Origin: Ancylobacter sonchi
Lineage (GTDB): Bacteria > Pseudomonadota > Alphaproteobacteria > Rhizobiales > Xanthobacteraceae
Direction: 5' to 3'
Assembly: GCF_018390695.1 (NCBI RefSeq)
Contig: NZ_JAHBGF010000046.1
Location: 434,001-498,000 of the forward strand
DNA length: 64,000 nt
The stretch's first letter is position 1. Every line of letters starts with the position of its first letter. A program made the translations under genes and the position numbers. The notes under the pieces are model-generated. The model had not been told where the DNA came from. It was given only the letters and a program-made list of their open reading frames with translations, and searched no databases. Below are positions 10,966 through 19,925 of the stretch, piece by piece.

Positions 10966-11847
10966 ATGGACCAGCGCATCATCGATCTCTACGACCGCTT
11001 CACCCACGGCCAGATCGGCCGGCGGGACTTCATGGACCGGCTGATCACGCTCGCCGGATCGGTCGCGGCGGCGGGCGCCATGCTGCCGCTGCTGTCCAAC
11101 GACTATGCCCGCGCCGCCGTGGTGGCGGAGGACGATGTACGGCTCGATATCTCCACCGCGAGCTTCCTCTCCGGCGGCAAGAATGTCAGCGGCTATCTCG
11201 TCCGCGCCAGGCGCATCGACGCCAAGCGGCCGGCGGTGCTGGTGATCCACGAGAATCGCGGCCTCAACCCGCATATCAAGGACATCACTCGCCGCCTGGC
11301 GCTGGAGGGCTATCTCGCCTTCGGCATCGATCTGCTCTCGGTCGACGGCGGCACCCCGGCCGACGAGGACAAGGCGCGCGACATGATCGCCGCGCTCGAC
11401 CGTCCGGCCACGCTGGCGCGCGCCGTCGACGCGGTGGCCTTCCTCGCCCGCCACGAGGCCTCGACCGGATCGGTGGGGGCGGTCGGCTTCTGCTGGGGCG
11501 GCGGCATGGTCAACCTGCTCGCGGAGGCGAGCCCGCAGCTCAAAGCCGGCGTCGCCTATTACGGCGCGCAGCCGCCGCTCGACAAGGTGCCGGACATCAA
11601 GGCAGCGCTGCTGCTGCAATATGGCGGGCTGGATACCCGCATCAACGAGGGCATCCCCGCCTATGAGGAGGCGCTCAAGAAGGCCGGCAAGGACTACACG
11701 ATCTATGTCTATGAAGGCGCCAACCACGCCTTCAACAATGACGTCAATCCGACGCGCTACGACCCGAAGGCGGCCGCGCTGGCCTGGAGCCGCACCGGCG
11801 CCTTCCTGGCCAAGCACCTCGGTGCGCCGCCGCCGGTGGAGACCTGA
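10966..11847 (+). CDS. Dienelactone hydrolase family protein with Tat-like signal
   Basis: A 293-residue alpha/beta hydrolase. Catalytic residues fit the dienelactone hydrolase triad: Cys176 in GFCWGGG, Asp223 in GGLDTRIN and His254 in GANHAFNND. HENRGLNPHIKD near residue 95 and FGIDLLS near 120 are typical of the YghX-like subgroup. Residues 19-43 (RRDFMDRLITLAG and a hydrophobic run) look like a twin-arginine signal, so the protein may be exported folded. The substrate is unknown; members of this group are often annotated carboxymethylenebutenolidase without proof. GGGAGGGACGCC gives a strong ribosome site. Single gene, convergent with marC. Confidence 0.85.
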   Translation: MDQRIIDLYDRFTHGQIGRRDFMDRLITLAGSVAAAGAMLPLLSNDYARAAVVAEDDVRLDISTASFLSGGKNVSGYLVRARRIDAKRPAVLVIHENRGLNPHIKDITRRLALEGYLAFGIDLLSVDGGTPADEDKARDMIAALDRPATLARAVDAVAFLARHEASTGSVGAVGFCWGGGMVNLLAEASPQLKAGVAYYGAQPPLDKVPDIKAALLLQYGGLDTRINEGIPAYEEALKKAGKDYTIYVYEGANHAFNNDVNPTRYDPKAAALAWSRTGAFLAKHLGAPPPVET

Positions 11848-11872
11848 GCGACACGGCCCCGGATCCCGGCGC

Positions 11873-12496
11873 TCAGATCGGCGGCAGGTGCAGCCAGCCG
11901 GCGGCGGCGCTGAGGATGAGGTCGATCGCCATCGCGGCGAGGATCATGCCCATCACCCGCGAGATGATCGAGCCGCCGCCGCGCCCGATCAGCCGCGACA
12001 GGAAGCCGGCGCAGAGCAGCAGCACCAGCGAGACCATGAGCACGAGGCTCATGGTCCCGAGGGTGAACATGCGGTCGGCGAAGTCGTGGCGTGCATCGTC
12101 CGACAGCACCACCGCCGCCAGCATCGCCCCAGGCCCGGCGATGGAGGGGATGGCCAGCGGATAGACTGCAAGGTCCATCGGGTTGGTGTCGATCTCGGGA
12201 TGCGCGTTCTGGGCGTGGCCGCCATGGATCATGCTGAGCGCGAACAGGAACAGCACGATGCCGCCGGCGATCTGGAACGACGCGATGGAGACGTCCATGG
12301 CGTCGAGCAGCCAGTGGCCGGCCAGCGCGAAGAACACCAGCACGAAGAAGGCGATGATCACCGCCAGTATCGCCGCCTTCTTCCGCGCCGCCGGTTCCAG
12401 CCCGGCGGTGACGGCCAGGAAGACCGGCAAGGTGCCGATCGGGTCGATGACGACCCAGAAGGTGACGAATTCCTGTAGGCGTTCCGACCAGTTCAT
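11873..12496 (-). CDS. MarC family integral membrane protein
   Basis: A 207-residue inner-membrane protein with six predicted membrane segments. The start LQEFVTFWVVIDPIGTLPVFLAVT is the MarC/YhgN signature, followed by AGGIVLFLFALSMI and NPMDLAVYPLAIPSIAGPGAM, the second conserved half. Despite the name, MarC proteins are not proven drug pumps and their function is not known. The ATG at 12496 gives the family length; the frame is open upstream without homology. Confidence 0.9.
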   Translation of the reverse strand: MNWSERLQEFVTFWVVIDPIGTLPVFLAVTAGLEPAARKKAAILAVIIAFFVLVFFALAGHWLLDAMDVSIASFQIAGGIVLFLFALSMIHGGHAQNAHPEIDTNPMDLAVYPLAIPSIAGPGAMLAAVVLSDDARHDFADRMFTLGTMSLVLMVSLVLLLCAGFLSRLIGRGGGSIISRVMGMILAAMAIDLILSAAAGWLHLPPI

Positions 12497-12680
12497 CGCT
12501 TTGCCCGCACAAATCCGTCGCGAGGCCTCGTCCCCCATCGGGCCGAGCTTTCTCGCGATCCGGCTTGCCATCCACATGCTGCGCCTGTGGCGACACGAAG
12601 GCGCGCTGCGGGCGTTGCTTCCGGCAGCATAGAGACGCATGGTCGCCGCACAATCCGTCGTCAGGGAATCGTCCTCAAAA

Positions 12681-13325
12681 ATGCCGCCGCGCCCGCTTGC
12701 CCGTTCCGGTCCCGATTTCGCCCACGAGACCGCCGCCTGGATGGCAGGCGAGGTGCCGGTCGCCGGCGCCGACGAGGTCGGGCGCGGCCCTTGGGCCGGG
12801 CCGGTGGTGGCGGCGGCGGTGATCCTCGATCCCGAGCGTGTGCCCGCCGGGCTCAACGATTCCAAGAAGTTGACGGCGGCGAAGCGCGAGGCGCTGTACG
12901 AGATCATCTGCGAGACGGCGGAAGTGTCGGTCGCCTTCGCCCCGCCGGCGCGCATCGACGCCACCAATATCCGCCAGGCGACGCTTTGGGCGCTGGCGCG
13001 GGCGGCGCAGGGGCTGCCGCGCGCGCCGCGCCTGCTGCTAGTGGACGGCAATGACGTGCCGCCGGTCGGCTGCGCCGCGCGGGCGATCATCGGCGGCGAC
13101 GGGCTCATCGCTTCGATCGCCGCCGCCTCCATCGTCGCCAAGGTGACGCGCGACCGGCTGATGGGCGAACTGGGCCGGGTGCATCCCGGCTACGGCTTTG
13201 AGCGGCACATGGGCTACGGGACCGCCGAGCATGGCGCGGCGCTGGAGCGGCTCGGCGTGTGCCGCCACCACCGCGCCTCCTTCGCGCCGATCCGCCAGCG
13301 GCTGGCGCGGGCGGCGGCGGAGTAG
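12681..13325 (+). CDS. rnhB: Ribonuclease HII
   Basis: Removes ribonucleotides and RNA of RNA-DNA hybrids in the cytosol. Catalytic acidic residues are visible: [19 protein letters not shown] (residues about 31-49), LLLVDGND in the middle and AKVTRDRLM later, and the C-terminal [17 protein letters not shown] motif. The length, 214 residues from 12681, is typical. An ATG at 12639 would add 14 residues; neither has a strong ribosome site, so the start is uncertain. Transcribed divergently from marC; converges with cydB across a palindromic repeat. Confidence 0.92.
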   Translation: MPPRPLARSGPDFAHETAAWMAGEVPVAGADEVGRGPWAGPVVAAAVILDPERVPAGLNDSKKLTAAKREALYEIICETAEVSVAFAPPARIDATNIRQATLWALARAAQGLPRAPRLLLVDGNDVPPVGCAARAIIGGDGLIASIAAASIVAKVTRDRLMGELGRVHPGYGFERHMGYGTAEHGAALERLGVCRHHRASFAPIRQRLARAAAE

Positions 13326-13337
13326 GCAGGGCCGGCG

Positions 13338-13446
13338 CTAGAGCAATTCCGGTGAATTCCAGTTCACCTGAATTTCTCTAAGCCTTTGTAGATTCGCATT
13401 TTATTCACGCGAACCGGTACCCGCTTCGCTCGAAAATGCGCTCTAG
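13338..13446. repeat. Mosaic palindromic intergenic repeat (RIME-like)
   Basis: A 109-bp element bounded by CTAGAGC (13338-13344) and GCTCTAG (13440-13446). Inside are two smaller inverted repeats: AATTC-GGTGAA...TTCACC-GAATT in the left half, and GCATTTT...CGCGAA...TTCGC-CGAAAATGC in the right half. The right half resembles a sequence I recall as widely repeated between genes in rhizobial genomes. It fills the gap between the convergent rnhB and cydB genes and includes the stop codon of cydB, so it may also act as a terminator. Only one copy occurs in this window. Confidence 0.75.
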
Positions 13447-14462
13447 TGGTAGCCCTCGCCGGCGCGTACCTTGCCGCGGAAGGTCCAGTAGACGAAGCCG
13501 ACATAGCCGAGGATCAGCGGCAGCATGAACACCGTGCCGATGAGCATGAACACCTGGCTCGCCGGCGCCGCCGCGGTCTGCCACACGGTGAGCACCGGCG
13601 GCACCAGATGCGGGAAGATCGACACGCCGATGCCGATATAGCCGAGCAGGAACAGCCCGATCACCCCGAGGAACGGCAGGTGCTCGTGGCCGCGCTCCAG
13701 CCAGCGCCAGACGAAGCCGGCCAGCAGCAGCGTCACCAGCGGGATCGGCGCGAGGTAATAGAGGTTCGGCAGCGAGAACCAGCGGTCGGCGATGCGCGGG
13801 AAGGCGATCGGCGTCCACAGGCTGACGATCCCCATGAACACCAGCACCAGCGGCAGCAGCCAGCGGGCATGGGCACGGGCGCGGGCTTGGGCGGCGCCGT
13901 CGGTCTTGAGGATCAGCCAGACCGCGCCGATCAGCGCGTAGCCGGCGGTGACGCCGAGGCCGCAGATGAGCGCGAAGGGCGTCGCCCAGTCCAGCGGGCC
14001 GCCGGCGAAGGCGTTGTTCTCCACCTTCATGCCCTGCACGAAACCGCCGAGCAGCACGCCCTGGAAGAAGGCGGCGAGCGTCGAGCCGCCGGCGAAGGCG
14101 ACGTTCCACAGGAAGCGGCTGGTGTCGGCGACGTGGCGGAACTCGAAGGCGACGCCGCGGAACACCAGCGCCAGCAGCATGAAGATCACCGGCAGATAGA
14201 GCGCCGGCATCAGGATCGAATAGGCGAGCGGGAAGGCGACCAAAAGCCCGCCGCCGCCGAGGATCAGCCAGGTCTCGTTGCCGTCCCAGAACGGGGCGAC
14301 CGAGTTCATCATCTGGTCCTTCTCCACCTCGCTGCGGGCGAAGGGGAACAGGATGCCGATGCCGAGGTCGAAGCCGTCGAGGATCACGTACAGGGCGATC
14401 GCGACCGCCAGCAGCAGTGCCCAGATGACGGGCAGGTAGTATTCCATGCCGAGGCTGATCAT
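13443..14462 (-). CDS. cydB: bd-type quinol oxidase subunit II (CydB/CioB-like)
   Basis: A 339-residue membrane subunit of the cytochrome bd complex, which passes electrons from quinol to oxygen in the inner membrane. YYLPVIWALLLAVAIALYVILDGFDLGIGILFPF at the N-terminus is typical of the cyanide-insensitive (CioB) type, followed by WDGNETWLILGGGGLLVAFPLAYS. The stop codon lies in the palindromic repeat. ATG at 14462 is five bases after the cydA stop; a GTG three codons earlier overlaps that stop as GTGA and may be used instead. Translationally coupled to cydA. Confidence 0.93.
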   Translation of the reverse strand: MISLGMEYYLPVIWALLLAVAIALYVILDGFDLGIGILFPFARSEVEKDQMMNSVAPFWDGNETWLILGGGGLLVAFPLAYSILMPALYLPVIFMLLALVFRGVAFEFRHVADTSRFLWNVAFAGGSTLAAFFQGVLLGGFVQGMKVENNAFAGGPLDWATPFALICGLGVTAGYALIGAVWLILKTDGAAQARARAHARWLLPLVLVFMGIVSLWTPIAFPRIADRWFSLPNLYYLAPIPLVTLLLAGFVWRWLERGHEHLPFLGVIGLFLLGYIGIGVSIFPHLVPPVLTVWQTAAAPASQVFMLIGTVFMLPLILGYVGFVYWTFRGKVRAGEGYH

Positions 14463-14467
14463 GGTGC

Positions 14468-15886
14468 TCACTCCCCGGGTTGCTGGATGGCGGCGCGCGC
14501 CGCCTGGCGGGCGCCGGAGAGCGGCTGGCTCGGCAGGCCGTCGTCCGGCGGCTCGATGGAGGCGCCGGTGGGGCCGCGCACGATCAGCCGGTTGATGTAG
14601 TAGATGCCGCCGGAGAACACGATGCCGTAGACGATGACGAACAGCACCAGGGTGACGAACACCGCCCAGCCCTCGACCGGCGAGATGGCGTCGGCGGTGC
14701 GCAATATGCCGGTGGCGACCCAGGGCTGGCGCCCGACCTCGGTGACGAACCAGCCGGACAGCACGGTGATGAAGCCGACCGGCCAGACGAACTGGGTCGG
14801 CCAGACATACCAGTCGGTCTCGAACAGCCGGCGCCGCCACAGCAGGAAGGCGCCGACCCAGCCGAGCGCGATCATCAGCACGCCGAGCCCGACCATGATG
14901 CGGAAGGCGAAGAACGGCACCAGCAGCGGCGGCCGGTCCTGCGGCGGGAAGTCCTTCAGGCTGGCGAAGTCGTCCGTCCAGCTATGGGTGAGGATGAGGC
15001 TGCCGAGATGCGGAATGGCGATCTCGAAGTCGTTGCTCTCGGTCTTCTCGTTGGGAATGGCGAACAGCACCAGCGGCACGCCGGCTCCCGGCGGGTGGCC
15101 GCCCCAGTTCGCCTCGACCGCGGCGATCTTGGCCGGCTGGTGCTGCAGCGTGTTGAGGCCGTGCGCGTCGCCAATATAGGCCTGGATCGGCGCGAGGATG
15201 GCGATGAGGCCGATGGCCATGCGCATCATGGTGCGCCCGTCCTGCGGGTATTTCCCGGCATAGACGTAGCGGGCGCCGATCGCCAGCACCACCAGCGCGG
15301 TGGTGAGGTAGCAGGCCGTCACCATGTGCATGAAGCGGTAGGGGAAGCTCGGATTGAAGATCGCGGCCAGCCAGTCGACCGGATAGGCGATGCCGTCGAT
15401 GACCTCATGGCCGGCCGGGGTCTGCATCCAGCTATTGGCCGACAGGATCCAGAACGCCGAGAGGCTGGTGCCCGCCGCCACCGCGATGGAGGCGAAGACG
15501 TGCAGCCCCTTCGGCACCCGGTTCCAGCCGAACAGCATGATGCCGAGGAAGGTGGCCTCCAGGAAGAAGGCCGTCAGCACCTCATAGCCGATCATCGGTC
15601 CGACGACGTTGCCGACGACGTGGGAGAAACGGCTCCAGTTCGTGCCGAACTGGTAGGACAGCACGATGCCCGACACCACGCCCATGCCGAAGGAGACGGC
15701 GAAGATCTTGGTGAAGAAGCGGGCGATGCGGTGGAAGTGCTCGCGACCCGTGGTGATCCACAACACTTCCAGCGTGGCGATATAGGCCGCGAGGCCGATG
15801 GTGAAGCTGGGAAAGATGATGTGGAAGGAGACGGTGAAGGCGAATTGAATGCGAGCCAGCAGAACGGGATCGAATTCCATCGGCAT
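14468..15886 (-). CDS. cydA: bd-type quinol oxidase subunit I (CydA/CioA-like)
   Basis: A 472-residue subunit carrying the haems. It has the early haem-ligand region FAFTVSFHIIFPSFTIGLAAYIATLE, GTNWSRFSHVVGNVVGPMIGYEVLTAFFLEATFLGIMLFGW, and near the C-terminus GWFVTEVGRQPW. At 472 residues with a short connection after the PAFTIG-type middle, it is the short-Q-loop form found in cyanide-insensitive oxidases, not the long E. coli CydA. No cydX or cydDC genes are nearby, and I see no TTGAT-N4-ATCAA FNR site upstream. An ATG two codons inside (MEFDP) is an alternative start. Confidence 0.93.
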   Translation of the reverse strand: MPMEFDPVLLARIQFAFTVSFHIIFPSFTIGLAAYIATLEVLWITTGREHFHRIARFFTKIFAVSFGMGVVSGIVLSYQFGTNWSRFSHVVGNVVGPMIGYEVLTAFFLEATFLGIMLFGWNRVPKGLHVFASIAVAAGTSLSAFWILSANSWMQTPAGHEVIDGIAYPVDWLAAIFNPSFPYRFMHMVTACYLTTALVVLAIGARYVYAGKYPQDGRTMMRMAIGLIAILAPIQAYIGDAHGLNTLQHQPAKIAAVEANWGGHPPGAGVPLVLFAIPNEKTESNDFEIAIPHLGSLILTHSWTDDFASLKDFPPQDRPPLLVPFFAFRIMVGLGVLMIALGWVGAFLLWRRRLFETDWYVWPTQFVWPVGFITVLSGWFVTEVGRQPWVATGILRTADAISPVEGWAVFVTLVLFVIVYGIVFSGGIYYINRLIVRGPTGASIEPPDDGLPSQPLSGARQAARAAIQQPGE

Positions 15887-16194
15887 GCCCCTATCCGATG
15901 CGGCGGTGGTGCGCCGCTAGGGAAACACTACGCGGTTGCCGTGCAGAATGGAACTGGTCTTAAGTCCGTGACGCCGACGCGGCGATGACATGGATCAGGC
16001 GATCGGGCGTGGCGCGGCAGCCGGACCCCGTTCTTCGGGAAGGCCTCGTCTCAACCCTTTCCCTCGACGTCGGACGGTAACGCGCTCCGCCAGCGGTATG
16101 GATGCGGTCCGCCAAGCGGATCGGGGAGGGACGTGGTCGGGACTGAAGTCCCTCGCGCGGTCCTTCCACGGCGGGGACGTGGAGTGGCGCCGCG
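15887..16194. other. Intergenic stretch without gene
   Basis: About 300 bp between the starts of the cyd operon and the end of the uracil-DNA glycosylase gene. Reading frames here lack homology and ribosome sites. One tight inverted repeat, GGACTGAAGTCC around 16140-16151, is the only structure seen. It should hold the cydA promoter, which I cannot place. Confidence 0.5.
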
Positions 16195-17079
16195 TCAGCC
16201 GGCGGATGGCGGCTCGGCGAGCTTGCGCTCGATGGCCAGCAGGTCGCGCCAGACCATGCGCTTGCCGAGCGGCGTGCGCAAAAGATAGGCCGGATGGAAG
16301 GTGGCGAGCGCCTGTATGCGCCGCGTGCCGGTGTCGTATTCCATCCAGCGGCCGCGCGCCTTGGTGATGCCGTCCTTGATGCCGAGCAGAGTCTGCGCCG
16401 AGGGGCCGCCGAGGCAGACCAGCACGTCGGGGTTGGCGAGCTCGATCTGCCGGCGGATGAAGGGCAGGCAGATGGCGGTTTCCTGCGGCGTCGGCGTGCG
16501 GTTGCCGGGCGGGCGCCACGGCACGACATTGGCGATGTAGGCCTGCGTGCGGTCGATGCCGATGGCGGCGAGCATGCGGTCGAGCAGCTTGCCGGAGCGG
16601 CCGACGAAGGGCTTGCCCTCGATGTCCTCGTCGCGGCCGGGCGCTTCGCCCACCAGCATCAGCCGCGCCTGCGGGTTGCCGTCGGCGAAGACGAGACGGG
16701 TGGCGGTGAGCTTCAGCGGGCAGCCGTCGAAGCGCTCCAGCAGGCCGCGCAGCGCGTCGAGGTCAGGTGCGGAGGCGGCGGCCTCGCGGGCATCGGCGGC
16801 GGCCCGGTCCGGCGGGGGCGGCGCGGCGGCGAGCGGCGGCAGGGCCGGGGCGCGCGCGGCCTCCCGCCTCGCGGACGGCGCGCCGGGCTCGGCGGAAGAA
16901 GAAGCAGCGGCCGGCCGGATGGCCGTGCGCGCGGTGCTGCGTTCGGCGGCGCTCTCGGCGAATCGGTCGACCGGGGCGTCGCCGATGCCGGCATCGACCC
17001 CGGCCTCGGCGTAGAAGGCCATGAGATCGGCAAGCGCGGCGCGCGGATCGACGTCGCGCGGATCGGGGGAAAGGTCCAT
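16195..17079 (-). CDS. Family-4-like uracil-DNA glycosylase
   Basis: A 294-residue DNA repair enzyme that removes uracil. Motif A is [31 protein letters not shown], and the second motif is [13 protein letters not shown] near the C-terminus. Residues 1-115 form a poorly conserved Ala-rich N-terminal extension common in alphaproteobacterial members. Family 4 enzymes bind a 4Fe-4S cluster through four cysteines; I see only three cysteines in suitable places (FDGC, AICLPF, VLVCLGG), with the first of the usual CxxC pair replaced by Asp. ATG at 17079 is chosen; it is divergent from ETF-QO with 47 bp between them. Confidence 0.85.
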   Translation of the reverse strand: MDLSPDPRDVDPRAALADLMAFYAEAGVDAGIGDAPVDRFAESAAERSTARTAIRPAAASSSAEPGAPSARREAARAPALPPLAAAPPPPDRAAADAREAAASAPDLDALRGLLERFDGCPLKLTATRLVFADGNPQARLMLVGEAPGRDEDIEGKPFVGRSGKLLDRMLAAIGIDRTQAYIANVVPWRPPGNRTPTPQETAICLPFIRRQIELANPDVLVCLGGPSAQTLLGIKDGITKARGRWMEYDTGTRRIQALATFHPAYLLRTPLGKRMVWRDLLAIERKLAEPPSAG

Positions 17080-17126
17080 ATCCCATTCTATCGCGTCGCG
17101 GCGGTGATTGTCAGGCCGGCGCAAGC

Positions 17127-18830
17127 ATGGAAGAAGTCCAGACAATAGATTGCGTGCCGGAGAGTGACATGAATGCCGCCGAGCTGCCCGAACGCGAGGG
17201 CATGGATTACGACGTGGTGGTGGTCGGCGGCGGGCCGGCGGGCCTCGCCGCGGCGATCCGCCTGAAGCAGCTCGACGAGAACCTGTCCGTGGTCGTCGTC
17301 GAGAAGGGTTCGGAGGTCGGCGCACACATCCTGTCCGGCGCGGTGATCGACCCCGTCGGCCTCGACCGGCTCTTCCCGGACTGGCGCGAGGAGGCCGACG
17401 CGCCGCTGAAGACGCCCGTTACCGAGGACCGCTTCTATTTGCTCGGCCCCGCCGGATCGCTGCGGCTGCCCAACGGGCTTATGCCGCCTTTGATGAACAA
17501 TCACGGCAATTATGTCGGCTCGCTCGGCAATGTCTGCCGGTGGCTGGCCGGCAAGGCCGAGGCGCTCGGCGTCGAGATCTATCCCGGCTTCGCCGCCGCC
17601 GAACTGCTGTTCGACGAGAACGGCGCCGTGACCGGCATTGCGACCGGCGACATGGGCATCGGCCGCGACGGCGAGCCCGGCCCGAACTTCGCGCGCGGCA
17701 TGGAGCTGCGCGGCAAGTACACGCTGTTCGCCGAGGGCGCGCGCGGCTCGCTCTCCAAGCAGCTCATCGCCCGCTTCAAGCTCGACGAGGGCCGCGAGCC
17801 GCCGAAATTCGGCCTCGGGCTGAAGGAGCTGTGGCAGCTCGATCCGGCCAAGCACAAGCCGGGGCTGGTGCAGCACTCCTTCGGCTGGCCGCTCGACGGC
17901 TCCACCGGCGGCGGCTCCTTCCTCTATCACCTGGAGGATGGGCAGGCGGTGGTCGGCTTCGTCGTCCACCTCAACTACACCAACCCGTATCTGTCGCCCT
18001 TCGAGGAATTCCAGCGCTTCAAGACTCACCCGTTGATCCGCGAGCAGCTGGAGGGCGGCAAGCGGCTCTCCTATGGCGCGCGGGCGATCACCGAGGGCGG
18101 CTACCAGTCGGTGCCGCGCACCGTGTTCCCCGGCGGGGTGCTGATCGGCTGCGCCGCCGGCTTCGTCAACGTGCCGCGCATCAAGGGCAGCCACAATGCC
18201 GTGCTCTCCGGCATCCTCGCCGCCGAGGAGGCCGCAGCCGCGCTCGCCGCCGGCCGGGCGCAGGACGTGCTGGAGGGCTACGAGACCGGCTGGCGCGCCG
18301 GCGAGATCGGCGCCGACCTGTGGAAGGTGCGCAACGTCAAGCCGCTATGGTCGAAGTTCGGCACCTATGTCGGCATCGGGCTGGGCGGGCTCGACATGTG
18401 GGCGAACACGCTCTTGAAGTGGTCGCCCTTCGGCACGCTCGGCCACGGCAAGCCGGATTCCGACACGCTGAAGCCGGCCAAGGATTCGAAGAAGATCGCC
18501 TATCCCAAGCCGGACGGCGTGGTGTCGTTCGACCGGCTGTCCTCGGTGTTTCTGTCCAACACCAACCATGAGGAGGACCAGCCGGTTCATCTCAAGGTGA
18601 AGGACATGGCGCTGCAGAAATCCTCCGAGCACGACGTCTATGCCGGACCGTCCAACCGCTACTGCCCGGCGGGCGTGTATGAATGGGTGGAGAAGGACGG
18701 CGCCGACGTCTTCGTGATCAACGCGCAGAACTGCGTCCACTGCAAGACCTGCGACATCAAGGATCCCAACCGCAACATCACCTGGGTGACGCCGGAAGGC
18801 GGCGGCGGGCCGAACTATCCCAATATGTGA
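17127..18830 (+). CDS. Electron transfer flavoprotein-ubiquinone oxidoreductase
   Basis: A 567-residue membrane-associated flavoprotein that moves electrons from ETF (acyl-CoA and amine dehydrogenases) to ubiquinone. FAD-binding VVVGGGPAGLAAAIRLKQL is at residues about 30-50; GAHILSGAVIDP and GGYQSVPR are family motifs. The C-terminal 4Fe-4S domain has CPAGVYEW and CVHCKTCDIKDPNRNITWVTPEGGGGPNY. An in-frame ATG at 17169 is a possible shorter start. It is ten bases upstream of the pepsin-like gene, so the two probably share a message, though no functional link is evident. Confidence 0.95.
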   Translation: MEEVQTIDCVPESDMNAAELPEREGMDYDVVVVGGGPAGLAAAIRLKQLDENLSVVVVEKGSEVGAHILSGAVIDPVGLDRLFPDWREEADAPLKTPVTEDRFYLLGPAGSLRLPNGLMPPLMNNHGNYVGSLGNVCRWLAGKAEALGVEIYPGFAAAELLFDENGAVTGIATGDMGIGRDGEPGPNFARGMELRGKYTLFAEGARGSLSKQLIARFKLDEGREPPKFGLGLKELWQLDPAKHKPGLVQHSFGWPLDGSTGGGSFLYHLEDGQAVVGFVVHLNYTNPYLSPFEEFQRFKTHPLIREQLEGGKRLSYGARAITEGGYQSVPRTVFPGGVLIGCAAGFVNVPRIKGSHNAVLSGILAAEEAAAALAAGRAQDVLEGYETGWRAGEIGADLWKVRNVKPLWSKFGTYVGIGLGGLDMWANTLLKWSPFGTLGHGKPDSDTLKPAKDSKKIAYPKPDGVVSFDRLSSVFLSNTNHEEDQPVHLKVKDMALQKSSEHDVYAGPSNRYCPAGVYEWVEKDGADVFVINAQNCVHCKTCDIKDPNRNITWVTPEGGGGPNYPNM

Positions 18831-18840
18831 GGACGACGGC

Positions 18841-19920
18841 ATGCGCGGAAGCGTGACGGTGGCGCTGCGGGCGCTGGCCGCGATGGTGGCGATCTCGATG
18901 GCGATGCCGGCCGCGATGTCGGCGGCTTGGGCGGCCGGGCTGCCGGACTACGCGCCGTTCCGCGAGGGGCTGTTCCTGCGCTATCTCGACGCCGAGCCGG
19001 GCGGCCAGATCGACCGGGTGCCGCGTATCGGGCTGTCCTTCCCCGGCAGCGAGCGGCGGCTGTCGGCCGATCTCGATTCCGGCTCCACCGGCATCGTGGT
19101 GGCCGCGGCCTATATTCCCGGCTTCGACCAGCTGCCGAGCCAGGGGCCGGGACAGCTGACCTACACGTCGTCCGGCCGGCAGATGATCGGCCAATGGGTG
19201 GTGGTGCCGGTGACGCTGTCCGGCAAGGAGGGCGCCTCCGTCACCACCGAGCCGATGCCGGTGCTGGCGGTGACCGAGCTGCGCTGCCTCGACTATGCCC
19301 GCGACTGCACGCCCCGGCAGATGCCCGAGCATATCGCCATGGTCGGGGTGGGCTTTGCCCGCGAGGCCGACCGGCAGAGCCAGAGCACGCCGGACAAGAA
19401 CCCGCTGCTGCGGGTGACCGGCGGGGAGGGCGTCGAAAACGGAGGCGCTCGCCGGCGCGGCTACATCCTCTCGCCGGAGGGCGTGCATGTCGGGCTGACC
19501 GGCGGCAATACGCGCGGCGATTTCCGCGCGCTCAAGCTCGACCGCCAGGACGACGGATCGGACTGGAAGGCGACGCCGGCCTGCATCGCGCTCAACGGCG
19601 CGACGCCAGCGGCCTGCGGCACGATGCTGGTCGATACCGGCGTCTCGGCGATGTTCATGACGGTGTCGCCGGCGCAGGCGGCGGGCGCCGAGGGCACGCT
19701 GCCGGCGGGAACCGAGGTGGCGATCCGCGCCGGCACGGCGCAGGACGGCTTCGAACTCTACCGCTTCACGGTGGGCGGCGACTCACCGCTGGCGCCGGAG
19801 GCGATCCATCTGCGGGTGTCGCCGGAGCGGGTGTTCGTCAACACCAGCTTCCACCTGCTCAACGGCTATGACGTGCTCTACGACGCCGATGGCGGCTATG
19901 TTGGGTTCCGCCGGCGGTAG
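18841..19920 (+). CDS. Putative secreted pepsin-like aspartic protease
   Basis: A 359-residue protein with a signal peptide (residues 1-31, cut after AWA). Two aspartic-protease motifs are visible: ADLDSGSTGIVV with Asp79 and MLVDTGVSAMFM with Asp265. Their spacing of 186 residues is close to the 183 between the catalytic Asp32 and Asp215 of pepsin, and the order D-S-G-S, then D-T-G is as in family A1. QLTYTSSGRQMIG between them could be the flap, with Tyr108. This supports a pepsin fold in the periplasm, but no substrate is known and activity is inferred. It follows ETF-QO by 10 bp. Confidence 0.6.
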   Translation: MRGSVTVALRALAAMVAISMAMPAAMSAAWAAGLPDYAPFREGLFLRYLDAEPGGQIDRVPRIGLSFPGSERRLSADLDSGSTGIVVAAAYIPGFDQLPSQGPGQLTYTSSGRQMIGQWVVVPVTLSGKEGASVTTEPMPVLAVTELRCLDYARDCTPRQMPEHIAMVGVGFAREADRQSQSTPDKNPLLRVTGGEGVENGGARRRGYILSPEGVHVGLTGGNTRGDFRALKLDRQDDGSDWKATPACIALNGATPAACGTMLVDTGVSAMFMTVSPAQAAGAEGTLPAGTEVAIRAGTAQDGFELYRFTVGGDSPLAPEAIHLRVSPERVFVNTSFHLLNGYDVLYDADGGYVGFRRR

Positions 19921-19925
19921 GGCGG

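Noticed and set aside
15887..15990. FNR/ANR site before the bd oxidase genes
   Set aside because: No TTGAT-N4-ATCAA or close variant was found.
15960..16529. Frame overlapping the end of the uracil-DNA glycosylase gene
   Set aside because: Arg/Ser/Pro-rich shadow lacking a ribosome site and homology.
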